Shown here: positions 26,589 to 38,234 of the stretch, piece by piece
How the letters are laid out: every line of letters begins with the position of its first letter
Numbering within the stretch: position 1 is the first letter of the stretch
Origin: Streptococcus sp. CF8_St5-11
Lineage (GTDB): Bacteria > Bacillota > Bacilli > Lactobacillales > Streptococcaceae
DNA: 64,000 bases
Reading direction: 5' to 3'
Assembly (NCBI RefSeq): GCF_024295625.1
Contig: NZ_JANCOJ010000002.1
Coordinates: 310,001-374,000 of the forward strand
Notes under the pieces: model-generated
What the model saw: the letters and a program-made list of their open reading frames with translations, nothing else
Database searches by the model: none
What the model was told of the DNA's origin: nothing
Made by a program: the position numbers and the translations under genes

Positions 26589-27292
26589 AAGTGACAGTCG
26601 ATCAAGCATTTTGGGATTTATTTCCAACAGCTATAATTACAGTGATGTCCTTGTATGGTATTGATAATACAGTAGATGAAGCCAAGGATCCTTATTTCAA
26701 AGAATTGTTGGACAAGGGTACCAAGAGAGCATGGGAATTTATTGATGAAGAAAACTATACCCAGAGTGAGTTCGTTCAAGAGTGGCGCCAAGCTTTTAGC
26801 AAGTTTAAAACAAAAAAAGGAGCCCGATCTTCCATCGAGGCACTCTTAAAACGGGTTCACCAGGGACGTGAATTCTATCCGATTAATCCTTTGGTGGATC
26901 TTTACAATAGTGTTTCTATGGCTTATGCCCTTCCTTGTGGGGGAGAAGATATGGATAAATTGGTGGGTGGACTCTCACTAGGGCAAGCGAAAGGAGGCGA
27001 ACCTTTCTTTCCATTAGGTGCTGAAGAAGATGCTCCAGCTTTGGAAGGGGAGATTATCTACTACGACCAAGACGGAGCTGTTTGCCGTTGCTTGAATTGG
27101 CGTGAGGCACAAAGAACTATGTTAACAGAAGATACCAAGGACGCTATTTTAGTTATTGAAGCCATCAATGAGGAGCAGGCCAAACGGGCACAAACAGCTA
27201 TGCAGGAATTGAAAGATCTAGCCAAAGATTATTTTGGGGTTGAAGGCACCATCTATCAATTAAGTGCAGAGCATGCAAGTATAGAAGTTTAA
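26585..27292 (+). CDS. B3/B4 domain protein (PheRS beta-like editing domain)
   Basis: 235 residues with the B3/B4 fold found in the editing region of phenylalanyl-tRNA synthetase beta chains: NPLVDLYNSVSMAYALPCGGEDMDKL, LSLGQAKGGEPFFPLG and GEIIYYDQDGAVCRCLNWREAQRTML. Free-standing versions are common in Firmicutes next to regulators. A tRNA or amino-acid quality-control role is inferred, not shown. It is coupled to the marR gene. Confidence 0.82.
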   Translation: MKVTVDQAFWDLFPTAIITVMSLYGIDNTVDEAKDPYFKELLDKGTKRAWEFIDEENYTQSEFVQEWRQAFSKFKTKKGARSSIEALLKRVHQGREFYPINPLVDLYNSVSMAYALPCGGEDMDKLVGGLSLGQAKGGEPFFPLGAEEDAPALEGEIIYYDQDGAVCRCLNWREAQRTMLTEDTKDAILVIEAINEEQAKRAQTAMQELKDLAKDYFGVEGTIYQLSAEHASIEV

Positions 27293-27298
27293 AAGAAT

Positions 27299-27330
27299 AA
27301 GGCTGAAACAATCGTTTCAAGCCTTGTTTT
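27299..27330. terminator. Bidirectional terminator between the B3/B4 gene and gtrA-like gene
   Basis: AAGGCTGAAAC and GTTTCAAGCCTT pair around AATC, with T residues on the plus side. The stem covers the last minus-strand codons, so it serves convergent genes. Confidence 0.75.
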
Positions 27331-27760
27331 TATTTTTAAAGACAAAGAGTTTACTAAAGACGTAATTGAGGACTACAATGGCCACTTGTGCAAAGAGGGT
27401 TTCAATCAGATTGATCTGACTTTTGTTATTGTGGACGAATTGCCCGATAATTCCTGGGAACTGCTTGACAAAAATCTCGGTCAAGGCCATGTCCAGTACA
27501 AAGGTCCCAGAGCGCGCAATTGCAAATCGGATCAAGCGCTGAAACCAGCCCTTTCTTTCTTGTTTAAAGACAATGGTATCATTGGTTGCAAAGGCAAAGA
27601 GGATCCCAGCAATGTTTCCAATCGCGGTCGCTAATCGTTCATCACGAGACACTTGATAGATGAAGAGGCGGGTTCCGACGGAAACAATGGTTGTGGCAAC
27701 CCCAAAAAAGAGATAGGATAAAATCTCATTATCAAAAAATTTTTTAATTAGTGTTTTCAT
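27317..27760 (-). CDS. GtrA family membrane protein
   Basis: 147 residues with four hydrophobic segments. SYLFFGVATTIVSVGTRLFIY near the N-terminus and a basic C-terminal KLFVFKNKNK match the GtrA/DPMS family. These proteins help flip or present lipid-linked sugars. It is divergent from queT and I see no strong ribosome site. The partner glycosyltransferase is not next to it. Confidence 0.85.
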   Translation of the reverse strand: MKTLIKKFFDNEILSYLFFGVATTIVSVGTRLFIYQVSRDERLATAIGNIAGILFAFATNDTIVFKQERKGWFQRLIRFAIARSGTFVLDMALTEIFVKQFPGIIGQFVHNNKSQINLIETLFAQVAIVVLNYVFSKLFVFKNKNKA

Positions 27761-27790
27761 AAATTCAGTCTACCATAAAACCTCAAAATA

Positions 27791-27799
27791 TGCTATACT
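27791..27799 (+). promoter_or_regulatory. Extended -10 promoter of queT
   Basis: TGCTATACT at 27791-27799, directly before the preQ1-II riboswitch. Confidence 0.55.
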
Positions 27800-27803
27800 T
27801 GAA

Positions 27804-27890
27804 AGGTTGAAGAAATCAAACCTTCAACCCTTGGTGCTTAAGATCCTTTCGCCAAGCATATTACACGCGGGAAAACCGCTAAAGGAGAAT
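27804..27890 (+). ncRNA. preQ1-II (COG4708) riboswitch
   Basis: A 5' hairpin (GGTTGAAG/CTTCAACC) is followed by the conserved core: CTTGGTGCTTA, TCCTTTCGCCAAG, the ACGCGGGAAAACCGCT hairpin and AAAGGAG. CCTTT (27845-27849) can pair with AAAGG (27881-27885), which is the ribosome site of queT. Binding of preQ1 thus closes translation. This class is known from streptococci upstream of the same transporter family. Confidence 0.92.
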
Positions 27891-27892
27891 AA

Positions 27893-28402
27893 ATGAAACA
27901 GTTAACTGCTCGTGATATGGCGCAAATTGCCATTGTTTCTGCGATTTATATCGTATTGACCATTACCCCACCACTCAATGCTATGGCCTACTATGGCTAT
28001 CAATTCCGTGTTTCGGAAATGATGAATTTCTTAGCCTTCTACAATAAGAAGTACTTGATTGGGGTGACTCTTGGTTGTATGATTGCTAACTTATTTAGTT
28101 TTGGATGGATCGATGTCTTTGTCGGTGGAGGTTCAACCTTTGTCTTCCTAGGACTTGGACTTATTCTATTTGGTCGGTTTAAAAACAAGTTCTTGTTTGA
28201 CGGTCTTATTCGCTTGGACCATTTCTTGTTTGCGATTTTCTTTTCCATCTCCATGTTTACGATTGCCTTGGAACTATACTACCTTCAAGGCCAACCATTC
28301 TTCTATAACTGGTTGACTATGGGATTGGGTGAATTCGCATCCTTGATTTTTGGAGCGATTGTGATCAATCAACTTTCTAAACGGATCGATTTTACAAAAT
28401 AA
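27893..28402 (+). CDS. queT: QueT family queuosine-precursor transporter
   Basis: A 169-residue membrane protein of the QueT (COG4708) S-component type with about five hydrophobic segments: DMAQIAIVSAIYIVLTITPPLNAMAYYGYQFRVSEMMNFLAF at the start. As part of an ECF transporter it should import preQ1 or a related precursor using a shared energising module encoded elsewhere. The riboswitch directly upstream supports this role strongly. Confidence 0.93.
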   Translation: MKQLTARDMAQIAIVSAIYIVLTITPPLNAMAYYGYQFRVSEMMNFLAFYNKKYLIGVTLGCMIANLFSFGWIDVFVGGGSTFVFLGLGLILFGRFKNKFLFDGLIRLDHFLFAIFFSISMFTIALELYYLQGQPFFYNWLTMGLGEFASLIFGAIVINQLSKRIDFTK

Positions 28403-28405
28403 GAA

Positions 28406-28588
28406 GAGAGTGGGACAGAAATCGGTAATTCGTTAGAATTCGATTTCGTCGTCCCACCTCCGCACAGTTGAGTAGGGCTGTAAAAGCTGATGAAATCAGC
28501 GTAGTAGAGCCCACTCAACCGCTGCGTCTTGCTCGACAATCCAAAAATAATTGAGAGGCTAGGACTTTTGTCCCAGCCCCTTTTTTTA
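28406..28588 (+). repeat. 183-bp intergenic repeat, copy 2
   Basis: Gap-free match to 25873-26055 with about six substitutions. It begins 4 nt after the queT stop and ends in a T run, so this copy too serves as terminator. Terminal inverted repeats and internal hairpins are preserved. Confidence 0.88.
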
Positions 28589-28630
28589 ATGCTAAGAATG
28601 CAGTAAATTCAAGGCTAAATTAAGATTTTA

Positions 28631-30604
<1,974 letters not shown>

Positions 30605-30613
30605 AGGATCTTT

Positions 30614-31576
30614 ATGGTAGAACGAATCAAAAAAGCCCGTTTAATTTATAATCCGACCTCTGGGCAAGAAATTATCAAGAAAAATATTGCGGAAGTCTTG
30701 GACGTACTCGAAGATGTGGGCTATGAGACTAGCGCTTATCAAACGACTCCAGAACCATTTTCTGCCCAAAATGAAGCAGAAAGAGCCGCTAAGGCAGGCT
30801 TTGATTTAATCATTGCTGCTGGTGGAGATGGCACGATTAATGAAGTGGTCAATGGAGTTGCAGGTCTGGAGAATCGTCCGCAGATGGCCTTTATCCCAAC
30901 CGGCACAACCAATGACTATGCGCGTGCCTTGAAGATCCCGATGGGAGATCCAGTGGCAGCTGCCCGCATTATCGAAAAGAATCAAACCATTCAAATGGAC
31001 ATTGGTCGTGCTTATGGCAGTAAGTATTTTATCAATATTGCTGCAGCAGGGACCATGACAGAATTGACCTTCAGTGTCCCAAGTAGTGTCAAATCTCGCC
31101 TGGGTTACTTTGCTTATGTAGCTGAAGCAGCTAAAATGTTGCCGAGGAACAAGGCTCGTAAGGTACGGATCGAACACGATAATGGCGTTTTTGAAGGTCC
31201 AGCTTCGATGATTTTTGTGGCTTTGACCAACTCTATTGCTGGCTTTGAAAGTGTCGCACCAGATGCTAAGCTCGATGATGGAAACTTCACCTTGATTATC
31301 GTAAAAACTGCTAAGCTCTTTAACATGTTGTCCTTGATGATTCAGGCCATTAATGGAGGCAAGCATGTGCACGATGAAAATGTAGAATATCTCAAGACCA
31401 AGAAGTTGTCGATCGAAATGTTAGGGAAAAATGCTCAACCATTCCGCATCAATCTAGATGGCGAATATGGGGGAGATACTCCAGTTGAATTGGAAGTCTT
31501 TCATAATCACTTGGAATTCTTTGCGAATATTGATGAAATCAACAACGATGCATTGGTTCATACATCTGAAGAATAA
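30614..31576 (+). CDS. Diacylglycerol/lipid kinase family protein
   Basis: 320 residues of the DagK/YegS/BmrU family with the nucleotide-binding AAGGDGTINEVVNG (about 72-85), PTGTTNDYARAL and a C-terminal beta domain. DagK recycles diacylglycerol released by lipoteichoic acid synthesis, which fits with LtaS encoded nearby, but a sphingosine-kinase-like specificity cannot be excluded. AGAGGA precedes the ATG and the gene follows ligA by 9 nt. Confidence 0.88.
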   Translation: MVERIKKARLIYNPTSGQEIIKKNIAEVLDVLEDVGYETSAYQTTPEPFSAQNEAERAAKAGFDLIIAAGGDGTINEVVNGVAGLENRPQMAFIPTGTTNDYARALKIPMGDPVAAARIIEKNQTIQMDIGRAYGSKYFINIAAAGTMTELTFSVPSSVKSRLGYFAYVAEAAKMLPRNKARKVRIEHDNGVFEGPASMIFVALTNSIAGFESVAPDAKLDDGNFTLIIVKTAKLFNMLSLMIQAINGGKHVHDENVEYLKTKKLSIEMLGKNAQPFRINLDGEYGGDTPVELEVFHNHLEFFANIDEINNDALVHTSEE

Positions 31577-31588
31577 AAACAAATAGTT

Positions 31589-31623
31589 GGAACCATATAC
31601 GTGTTTCACGAGCGAATGGTTCC
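31589..31623 (+). terminator. Hairpin between the lipid kinase gene and pulA
   Basis: GGAACCAT and ATGGTTCC pair across a 19-nt loop that holds further pairing (CGTG/CACG). There is no clean T tract, so it may be a weak terminator or an mRNA end-stabilising structure. Confidence 0.4.
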
Positions 31624-31654
31624 TTCGGTATCAAATTGGAAATAGGAAAATGTT

Positions 31655-33952
31655 ATGCGACAATACCATGTAAAGCTTCATTTTCATAAGCAAAAAGGAA
31701 ATTATTTTGCCTATGATATGTGGCAATGGCAGGATCAAGTAGAAGGAAAATCAGTCTCTTTCTCCAAGTTGGATTATTTTGGAGTGGAGGGAAATCTGGT
31801 ATACGAGAGTAAGGATGCCTTGAACCGGGGCCATGTCCTAGTTAAAGAAGGGGATTGGCTCACTAAGACCCGGGACTTTGAAATCGAACTCTTACCAGAA
31901 GGGCATGTTCGAGAAGTGTGGATTCTTGATGGAGACGATACAGTCTATTATTCTTTGCAAGCTGCTTTGACGAGTCATGCATACAGCCATCGTCAGCCTC
32001 ATGCCTACGATATGGCGATGCGCCCTCGAGAGTTTGATGCCAAGTGGGCGTATCAAGGATGGCTCGGTCATCGGGAGGAAGAAGGAGAGCATTGCTTTAA
32101 ACTGTGGGCTCCTACTGCTAAGAAAGTTGAATTGTTACTCTATCAATCAACAGAATTGGATGCGCCTATTTGGAAAACTATTCCGATGATGCGTGGCAAA
32201 CAAGAGTCTAGCTACCACCCAGAAAATACCCATGGTGTTTGGATTTTAGATTTTCTAGGAAATTTAAGTGGCATGGCTTATCAATATCGTGTGAATTTTG
32301 AACACCATACTCAAGTGACGAGCGATCCTTATAGCATTGCAACGACAGCGGACGGGATGCGCACTGCCATTCTTTCAAGAGCAGATCGTCAGTTTGATTG
32401 GGGTCCTAAAAAAGGAGCCGATGCGACTCCTTGGCGCTTGGACAATCCTTGTCAAGCAGTGATTTATGAGATGCACCTTCGAGATTTGACCAAATCACCG
32501 ACTTCAGGTGTGGACGAGTCTTTGCGTGGAACCTATCTGGGCGCTTGCCAAGAAGGAACCGTCAATAGCCATGGTGATGCAACTGCCTTTGATTATATCC
32601 GTCAGTTAGGAGTCAATGTCGTGCAACTGCAGCCGATCTCTGATCGCTTTAAACAGTACGACGAAGAAGGCCGTGTGACCTACAATTGGGGTTACGATGT
32701 TCAAAATTATTCCGCACCAGAAACGAGTTTTTCGACGGATCCATCCAATCCGAAACAAACCGTGAAAGAGCTCAAAACCATGATCCGGGCTTATCATGAG
32801 GCAGGAATTTCTGTGGTTATGGATGTGGTCTACAATCATATCTACTCGACCGAGCATGGTCCTTTCCAAAATACAGTACCCGATTATTATTACCGGATGG
32901 AGCCAGATGGTCGCTTCCAAAATGGGACAGGTGTCGGTAATGAAACAGCTAGTGAGCATGAAATGTACCGCAAGTACATGATTGATTCCCTCACACACTG
33001 GGTCAAGGAGTACCAGATCGATGGCTTCCGCTTTGATTTGATGGGCATTCATGATGTAAGGACGATGAATGCTATTCGGGAGGCTATGGATGCTCTAGAT
33101 CCTCGCATTCTTCTTTACGGAGAAGGCTGGGACATGGGGACAGGTCTCGCACCAGAAGACAAGGCTAAGAAAGACAATGCAGCGCAATTGCCTCGAATTG
33201 GTTTCTTTAATGATACGGAGCGCGATGCCATTAAAGGGGCTGAGGTTTATGGTTCCATCAAACGTGGCTTCGTCAGTCGAAAATCGACGGAGAATATCGT
33301 TGCACGTGCTGCTTTAGGTAGTGCGGAGCTTGGCAATTATTTAAGTCCCAATCAGGTCTTGAATTATGTGGAAGCTCACGATAATTATAATCTTTATGAC
33401 TTGCTTCAGACCCTTCATCCGAATGAAGAAGTAGCAGGCTTGGTCAAGCGCTCAGAGTTTGCTACAGCCATGAATCTGCTCTTCCAGGGCATGACCTTTA
33501 TGCAATTGGGTCAAGAGTTCATGAGGACTAAATTGGTAGCGACAGGTCCTGATGGTGAGATCACCCCTTTGGATCGTGAACGGGCCATGAATTCCTACAA
33601 TGCTCCAGATTTTGTGAATCAGGTCAATTGGGATCTGGTCAGTCAAAACAAGGAATCAATTGCCTATATCCGAAGCTTGATCAATTTGAAGACAAGTCTT
33701 CCTGTCTTAGAGCTTGAAAGCTATGATAAAATCTATCAACAAGTCTTTATCCAATCTGCAACTGATACCAGCGGTCTTGTCATCTATGAACTAACAGGAG
33801 ACAAGAAGTACTTGGTCATCTTCAACGTCAGCGGGCTTCCATATTACCTCCAAAATTCAAATAAATTGACATTGATGGTTGGGAATAGTCGTCATAAACG
33901 ACCATTCTACGTGGAGAATTTAACAGCTTCTGTTTTTGAAGTCCTAGATTAA
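31655..33952 (+). CDS. pulA: Type I pullulanase, cytoplasmic
   Basis: Debranches alpha-1,6 linkages in alpha-glucans. 765 residues with an N-terminal beta domain, a CBM48 domain (about 140-235) and a GH13 barrel. Family motifs are YNWGYDVQNY, VVMDVVYNHIY, DGFRFDLMGIHD (nucleophile Asp), LYGEGWDMG (acid Glu) and VEAHDNYNLYD. There is no signal peptide or LPXTG anchor, so it works inside the cell on imported maltodextrins or glycogen, unlike the secreted streptococcal pullulanases. Confidence 0.94.
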   Translation: MRQYHVKLHFHKQKGNYFAYDMWQWQDQVEGKSVSFSKLDYFGVEGNLVYESKDALNRGHVLVKEGDWLTKTRDFEIELLPEGHVREVWILDGDDTVYYSLQAALTSHAYSHRQPHAYDMAMRPREFDAKWAYQGWLGHREEEGEHCFKLWAPTAKKVELLLYQSTELDAPIWKTIPMMRGKQESSYHPENTHGVWILDFLGNLSGMAYQYRVNFEHHTQVTSDPYSIATTADGMRTAILSRADRQFDWGPKKGADATPWRLDNPCQAVIYEMHLRDLTKSPTSGVDESLRGTYLGACQEGTVNSHGDATAFDYIRQLGVNVVQLQPISDRFKQYDEEGRVTYNWGYDVQNYSAPETSFSTDPSNPKQTVKELKTMIRAYHEAGISVVMDVVYNHIYSTEHGPFQNTVPDYYYRMEPDGRFQNGTGVGNETASEHEMYRKYMIDSLTHWVKEYQIDGFRFDLMGIHDVRTMNAIREAMDALDPRILLYGEGWDMGTGLAPEDKAKKDNAAQLPRIGFFNDTERDAIKGAEVYGSIKRGFVSRKSTENIVARAALGSAELGNYLSPNQVLNYVEAHDNYNLYDLLQTLHPNEEVAGLVKRSEFATAMNLLFQGMTFMQLGQEFMRTKLVATGPDGEITPLDRERAMNSYNAPDFVNQVNWDLVSQNKESIAYIRSLINLKTSLPVLELESYDKIYQQVFIQSATDTSGLVIYELTGDKKYLVIFNVSGLPYYLQNSNKLTLMVGNSRHKRPFYVENLTASVFEVLD

Positions 33953-33973
33953 GTTCTTTTTAAAGAAATCACA

Positions 33974-34003
33974 AAATCCCTGAGTTTGAAAACTCAGGGA
34001 TTC
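33974..34003. terminator. Bidirectional terminator between pulA and ltaS
   Basis: AATCCCTGAGTTT and AAACTCAGGGATT form a near-perfect stem with a very short loop, serving the convergent genes. Confidence 0.85.
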
Positions 34004-34006
34004 TCT

Positions 34007-36166
34007 TTATTTAGAAGAACTGCTACTGGTCTCTGTTGAGGAAGAACTATCGTCTTCTGGGTGCAATTCTTTATAAGTTGGTGCCTTGAAGAGATCAACG
34101 GTGGACTGGTTGCCACGTTGGTTATAAAGGCTGGTTGATTTGTCACCTTTTTCCTTTTCAATCTTCTTCAATGCTTTGAAGGAATTGGTGTAGGAATAAT
34201 CTTCTGGATCGACTTTTCCAAGATCATTGCCCTTGAAGAAGCGAAGGAGATCACCGGTCTGGATGCTATCGCTAATCTTCAATTGCAGGTTAGCAGCTTC
34301 CCTGATCTTGTCCAGTTCTTCCTTGGTTTTTTCGTCTGGGTTCGTGATTTCCTCACCTGTTTTGGTGTAATAGGTCCGGCCACTATAGCTCGTATACTCT
34401 GGAGTAACAAAGTAGTTAGCGGAGCGGAAGGCGACGATTTGATCATGTTCTGGTGAGAGCATATCTTGACCAACTTGGAGGAATTTGTTGGATTCAATAC
34501 CTAACAAATGTTCCAAGGTTGGGAGCATATCAATTTCGCCACCATAGGTATCAATGATGCCACCCTTATCCATACCTGGAATGACTACCATATAAGGTAC
34601 GCGTTGCAACATGGCATTATCATAGCTTGACCACGTTTCAGAGTTCTTACCAAGTAGAGGAGCAAGAGCTGGGTTGCGGGAGTTTGAAATTCCGTAGTGG
34701 TCCCCATAGAGAACGATGATGGAATTTTTGTAAAGACCAGATTCTTTCAGGTAATCAAAGAAGGCCTTGATCGAAGAATCTAGGTAGTTAGCGGTCGCAA
34801 AGTAGCCATTGATGGTTTCGTCCTGTGTTTTAGCTAGTGGGAATCCAAGATCATCTCCCGACAAGCTGGTCGTATAAGGATAGTGGTTGGAAACCGTAAT
34901 GAACTTAGTATAGAAAGGCTGTTGCAATCTTTCTAGGTATTTGATGGAATCCTTGAGCATGTATTTGTCATTAAGACCATACTGGAAGGAATTGCTGCTG
35001 TTTTGTTTGGTGAAGTAGCTGGCATCAAAGAAGTAATTGTAGCCCCATTGTTTATAGGCGGTATTTCGGTTCCAGAAACTTCCAGCATTCCCGTGGAAAA
35101 CAGCGCTCGAGTTGTAACCATTTTTTGAAAGAATAAATGGTGCAGCCTGTTGGGTATTGGTTCCACCATAGTTCACCATAAAGGAACCTTGGTTGAGTCC
35201 GAAGAGGCCTGTTTCAATCATGGTCTCAGCATCGGACGTTTTCCCTGCCTTGACTTGGTTAAAGACGTTTGAAAAGGCAAAGGTTTCCTTCGAGTGGTAA
35301 AGTGAGTTTAAGAAAGGTGTCACTTCATATTCTTTATCGTCTACTTTCAACTTGTAATCGATCAAGAATTGTTGGAAACTTTCCAAGTGAATGTAGATGA
35401 CGTTACGGCCTTTGGCCATTCCAAAGTACTCAGGATTAGGCTTGGCATAATGCTGTTGGATATATTCTTCCACCGGTTTTAAATCTGCTTCGGAGGCTTT
35501 GGAACGTTCTTTGTTGGCAGCATAGGTCTGATTAGCGCTATACCCCAGAAAGGCTGGTAAGCCTAGGGCACGAACGACATAGTAGTTTGAGAACCCACGA
35601 GTCAAGAGCTCAGGTCGGTCAATTTCTGCAAGGAAAAGGTTGGCCGAAAAGAGCATAGCCGATAAAGAGGTAACCGCAAAACTAGCTCGTTTATTGAAGG
35701 GACGATTGTCCATTCGAATCCATTTCTTAAAGAAGAAGAAAGCTAGAATAGGGAAATCTAGAATGTAGATCACATCCCAAGGTCGGAACAATTCTAAAGC
35801 AGCAGCTCCGAGACCGGCAGAAACCTTGCTGGAAGCCAACATGGTATTGACCGTTACGAAGTCTGTAAACTCTCGATAATAGATGGAGTTGGAAATCAAC
35901 CAAATAAATAAGAGAAGGTAGATCCCAAAGGCCAAACTATAAAAGAGCTTGGTTCGTTTGATATAAAGTGCAAGACCAATGAAGAGCAGACTGATCGGCA
36001 ATGGGTTGATCACTGCTAGAAAAATCTGATACGGTCCCTGAATGTCTAAATTAAAATCAACTGAATAGGCCCACATGGTTTTGAACCAGTAGAGCAACAG
36101 AAGGGTCAAGACAAATCCTAGTCTGGTACTCATGAAATTGAGTATCGAATTCGTAATTTTTTTCAC
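34007..36166 (-). CDS. ltaS: Lipoteichoic acid synthase family protein
   Basis: Polymerises glycerol phosphate from phosphatidylglycerol on the outer membrane face. 719 residues: five N-terminal membrane segments, then a sulfatase-fold domain with metal Glu in YIHLESFQ, nucleophile Thr in KAGKTSDAETM, and YGDHYGIS. The C-terminus is a Ser-rich tail. The start is a GTG with GGAAG upstream. This is the second LTA-synthase-like protein in the window; unlike the 841-residue one it has the classic five-helix LtaS layout. Confidence 0.9.
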   Translation of the reverse strand: MKKITNSILNFMSTRLGFVLTLLLLYWFKTMWAYSVDFNLDIQGPYQIFLAVINPLPISLLFIGLALYIKRTKLFYSLAFGIYLLLFIWLISNSIYYREFTDFVTVNTMLASSKVSAGLGAAALELFRPWDVIYILDFPILAFFFFKKWIRMDNRPFNKRASFAVTSLSAMLFSANLFLAEIDRPELLTRGFSNYYVVRALGLPAFLGYSANQTYAANKERSKASEADLKPVEEYIQQHYAKPNPEYFGMAKGRNVIYIHLESFQQFLIDYKLKVDDKEYEVTPFLNSLYHSKETFAFSNVFNQVKAGKTSDAETMIETGLFGLNQGSFMVNYGGTNTQQAAPFILSKNGYNSSAVFHGNAGSFWNRNTAYKQWGYNYFFDASYFTKQNSSNSFQYGLNDKYMLKDSIKYLERLQQPFYTKFITVSNHYPYTTSLSGDDLGFPLAKTQDETINGYFATANYLDSSIKAFFDYLKESGLYKNSIIVLYGDHYGISNSRNPALAPLLGKNSETWSSYDNAMLQRVPYMVVIPGMDKGGIIDTYGGEIDMLPTLEHLLGIESNKFLQVGQDMLSPEHDQIVAFRSANYFVTPEYTSYSGRTYYTKTGEEITNPDEKTKEELDKIREAANLQLKISDSIQTGDLLRFFKGNDLGKVDPEDYSYTNSFKALKKIEKEKGDKSTSLYNQRGNQSTVDLFKAPTYKELHPEDDSSSSTETSSSSSK

Positions 36167-36211
36167 AAAATGTTACTTCCTTGTCTTATTTCCTAAAAAT
36201 TTTCATATACA

Positions 36212-36220
36212 AGTATACCA
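36212..36220 (-). promoter_or_regulatory. Extended -10 promoter of ltaS
   Basis: On the minus strand TGGTATACT lies about 46 nt before the GTG start. Confidence 0.55.
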
Positions 36221-36360
36221 CAATTTTATGGAGAAAGAAAAAAATGACTGTAAAGGAGAGGAAAGAAATAGGAAAGATCCGGCATTTTATATCATTTGAA
36301 GCTAAATGATGAAAGCTAGGATAAAACGGTAAAAAAAGTTCCAGTAAATAAAGCCTCTCT

Positions 36361-36389
36361 TTGTGAAAACTGCAGACTTTTGCTATAAT
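36361..36389 (+). promoter_or_regulatory. Promoter of the rRNA methyltransferase-aroD-aroE operon
   Basis: TTGTGA (36361-36366), 17-bp spacer, then TATAAT (36384-36389) with TG at 36381-36382. The first ATG is only 7 nt after the -10, so the message is predicted to be leaderless or nearly so. Confidence 0.7.
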
Positions 36390-36396
36390 AGAGGAT

Positions 36397-37560
36397 ATGA
36401 AAAAACTCACAGTCAGTCGCCAAGTCGCAACAAAAATCAAACAAGGACAATCCCTTCTTGAAAAGCAAGATTTTGAGTCACTTCCTGCTTTGAATCAAGA
36501 GGTTCAATTGCTTTCAGGAGATGGAAAATCCCTAGGAGTCGGATACTTATCTGAACAAAATAAAGGGATTGGATGGTTTGTTTCACAAGAGTTGGTCGCT
36601 TTTGATCAAGACTTTTTTAAAAAGCTTTTCATCAAAGCCAAGCAATACCGTCGTTCTTATTATGCGGATGAAACGACGACGGCCTTTCGTCTCTTTAACC
36701 AAGATGGAGATGGTTTTGGTGGCTTTACGGTTGACTTATATGGTGAGTTTGTTGTTTTTTCTTGGTACAATCCCTTCGTATTTCAGATTAAGGAAACCAT
36801 TCTAGCAGCCTTTCAAGAAGCTTTTTCAGAAGTCCGAGGTGGCTATGAAAAGATTCGCTTTAAAGGCTTGGACTATGAATCGGCTCATGTCTATGGAGAA
36901 GAAGCTCCGCAAGAATTTTTGATTCTTGAAAATGGGGTCTCTTACCAAGTCTTTCTCAATGATGGCTTGATGACGGGGATTTTTTTGGATCAGCATGAAG
37001 TTCGAGGTAGCTTGGTAGAGGGCTTAGCAGCTGGCAAGTCCTTGCTCAATATGTTCTCCTATACGGCGGCCTTCTCTGTGGCTGCGGCAATGGGTGGAGC
37101 AGTTGAGACAACATCGGTCGATCTGGCTAAGAGAAGTAGAGAACTATCAGAAGCGCATTTTGTGGCAAATGGCTTGGCGCTCGATGCTCATCGTTTTGTC
37201 GTGATGGATGTCTTTGACTATTACAAATATGCCAAACGCCATGACCTAAGCTATGATGTGATCGTGCTTGATCCGCCTAGCTTTGCGCGGAATAAAAAAC
37301 GGACATTTTCAGTCGCTAAAGATTATCATCGATTGGTCAGCGAGGCTCTTGAGATTTTAAATCCAGGTGGGACCTTGATTCTCAGTACCAATGCAGCAAA
37401 TGTGACCAAAGATAAATTTAAAAAACAAATCGAAAAGGGATTTCAAGGCCGTAAGCATCGCTATGTAGCGGAATACGGACTTCCGGGAGATTTTCGATGG
37501 AACAAGAAAGAAGAAAGTAGTAATTACTTAAAAGTATTTACGATTAGGGTGGATGTATGA
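36397..37560 (+). CDS. RlmI-like rRNA cytosine methyltransferase
   Basis: 387 residues with an N-terminal PUA domain (about 1-75), a linker, and a Rossmann methyltransferase domain with [18 protein letters not shown] (SAM binding) and [14 protein letters not shown]. This is the RlmI/YwbD layout, enzymes that make 5-methylcytosine in 23S rRNA. The start follows its promoter so closely that there is little room for a ribosome site. The stop overlaps aroD by 4 nt. Confidence 0.88.
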   Translation: MKKLTVSRQVATKIKQGQSLLEKQDFESLPALNQEVQLLSGDGKSLGVGYLSEQNKGIGWFVSQELVAFDQDFFKKLFIKAKQYRRSYYADETTTAFRLFNQDGDGFGGFTVDLYGEFVVFSWYNPFVFQIKETILAAFQEAFSEVRGGYEKIRFKGLDYESAHVYGEEAPQEFLILENGVSYQVFLNDGLMTGIFLDQHEVRGSLVEGLAAGKSLLNMFSYTAAFSVAAAMGGAVETTSVDLAKRSRELSEAHFVANGLALDAHRFVVMDVFDYYKYAKRHDLSYDVIVLDPPSFARNKKRTFSVAKDYHRLVSEALEILNPGGTLILSTNAANVTKDKFKKQIEKGFQGRKHRYVAEYGLPGDFRWNKKEESSNYLKVFTIRVDV

Positions 37561-38234
37561 AGTTAGTTGTTTCGATTATGCCTCGCTCCTTAGAAGAGGC
37601 GCAACAACTAGATAGTTCGCGTTACGAGGATGCAGATGTTATTGAGTGGCGTGCGGACTTTTTAGAAAAAAGCGAGATCTTAACCGTCGCTCCTGCAGTT
37701 TTTGAGAAATTTGCTGGACGCGAGATTTTATTCACCTTGCGGACTCGAGCTGAAGGTGGAGGGATGGAGCTGACTAATGAAGAATATGTTGGGATCCTGA
37801 AAGATATTCAATCCATCTATCATCCGGATTATATCGATTTCGAGTATTATAGTCATCGTGAAGTCTTTGAAGAGATGTTGGAATTTTCAAATCTTGTTCT
37901 CAGCTACCACAATTTCCAAGAGACTCCGGAAAATATGATGGAGATCTTATCGGAATTGACCAGCTTTTCTCCAAAATTGGTCAAGGTATCCGTTATGGCC
38001 CACAATGAACAAGATGTTCTTGACTTGATGAATTATACGCGTGGTTTCAAGACACTGAATCCTGAGCAAGAATATGTAACCATTTCCATGGGCAAGGTAG
38101 GGAAGATTTCGCGCTTGACAGCTGATTTGACAGGCTCTTCTTGGTCTTATGCTAGAGTCGGAGATGAAAGCGCTCCAGGTCAAATTCCTCTTGAAAATAT
38201 GAGAAGAATTCGGGAGTTATTAAATGAAGATTGA
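37557..38234 (+). CDS. aroD: 3-Dehydroquinate dehydratase, type I
   Basis: Third step of the shikimate pathway. A 225-residue TIM barrel with the catalytic His118 (LSYHNFQ) and the Schiff-base Lys143 ([11 protein letters not shown]). The gene overlaps its neighbours on both sides (4 and 11 nt), so it is made with aroE. Confidence 0.95.
   Translation: MKLVVSIMPRSLEEAQQLDSSRYEDADVIEWRADFLEKSEILTVAPAVFEKFAGREILFTLRTRAEGGGMELTNEEYVGILKDIQSIYHPDYIDFEYYSHREVFEEMLEFSNLVLSYHNFQETPENMMEILSELTSFSPKLVKVSVMAHNEQDVLDLMNYTRGFKTLNPEQEYVTISMGKVGKISRLTADLTGSSWSYARVGDESAPGQIPLENMRRIRELLNED

Noticed and set aside
25873..28588. A CRISPR array
   Set aside because: Only two long copies separated by several genes; no short regular repeats and no cas genes in the window.
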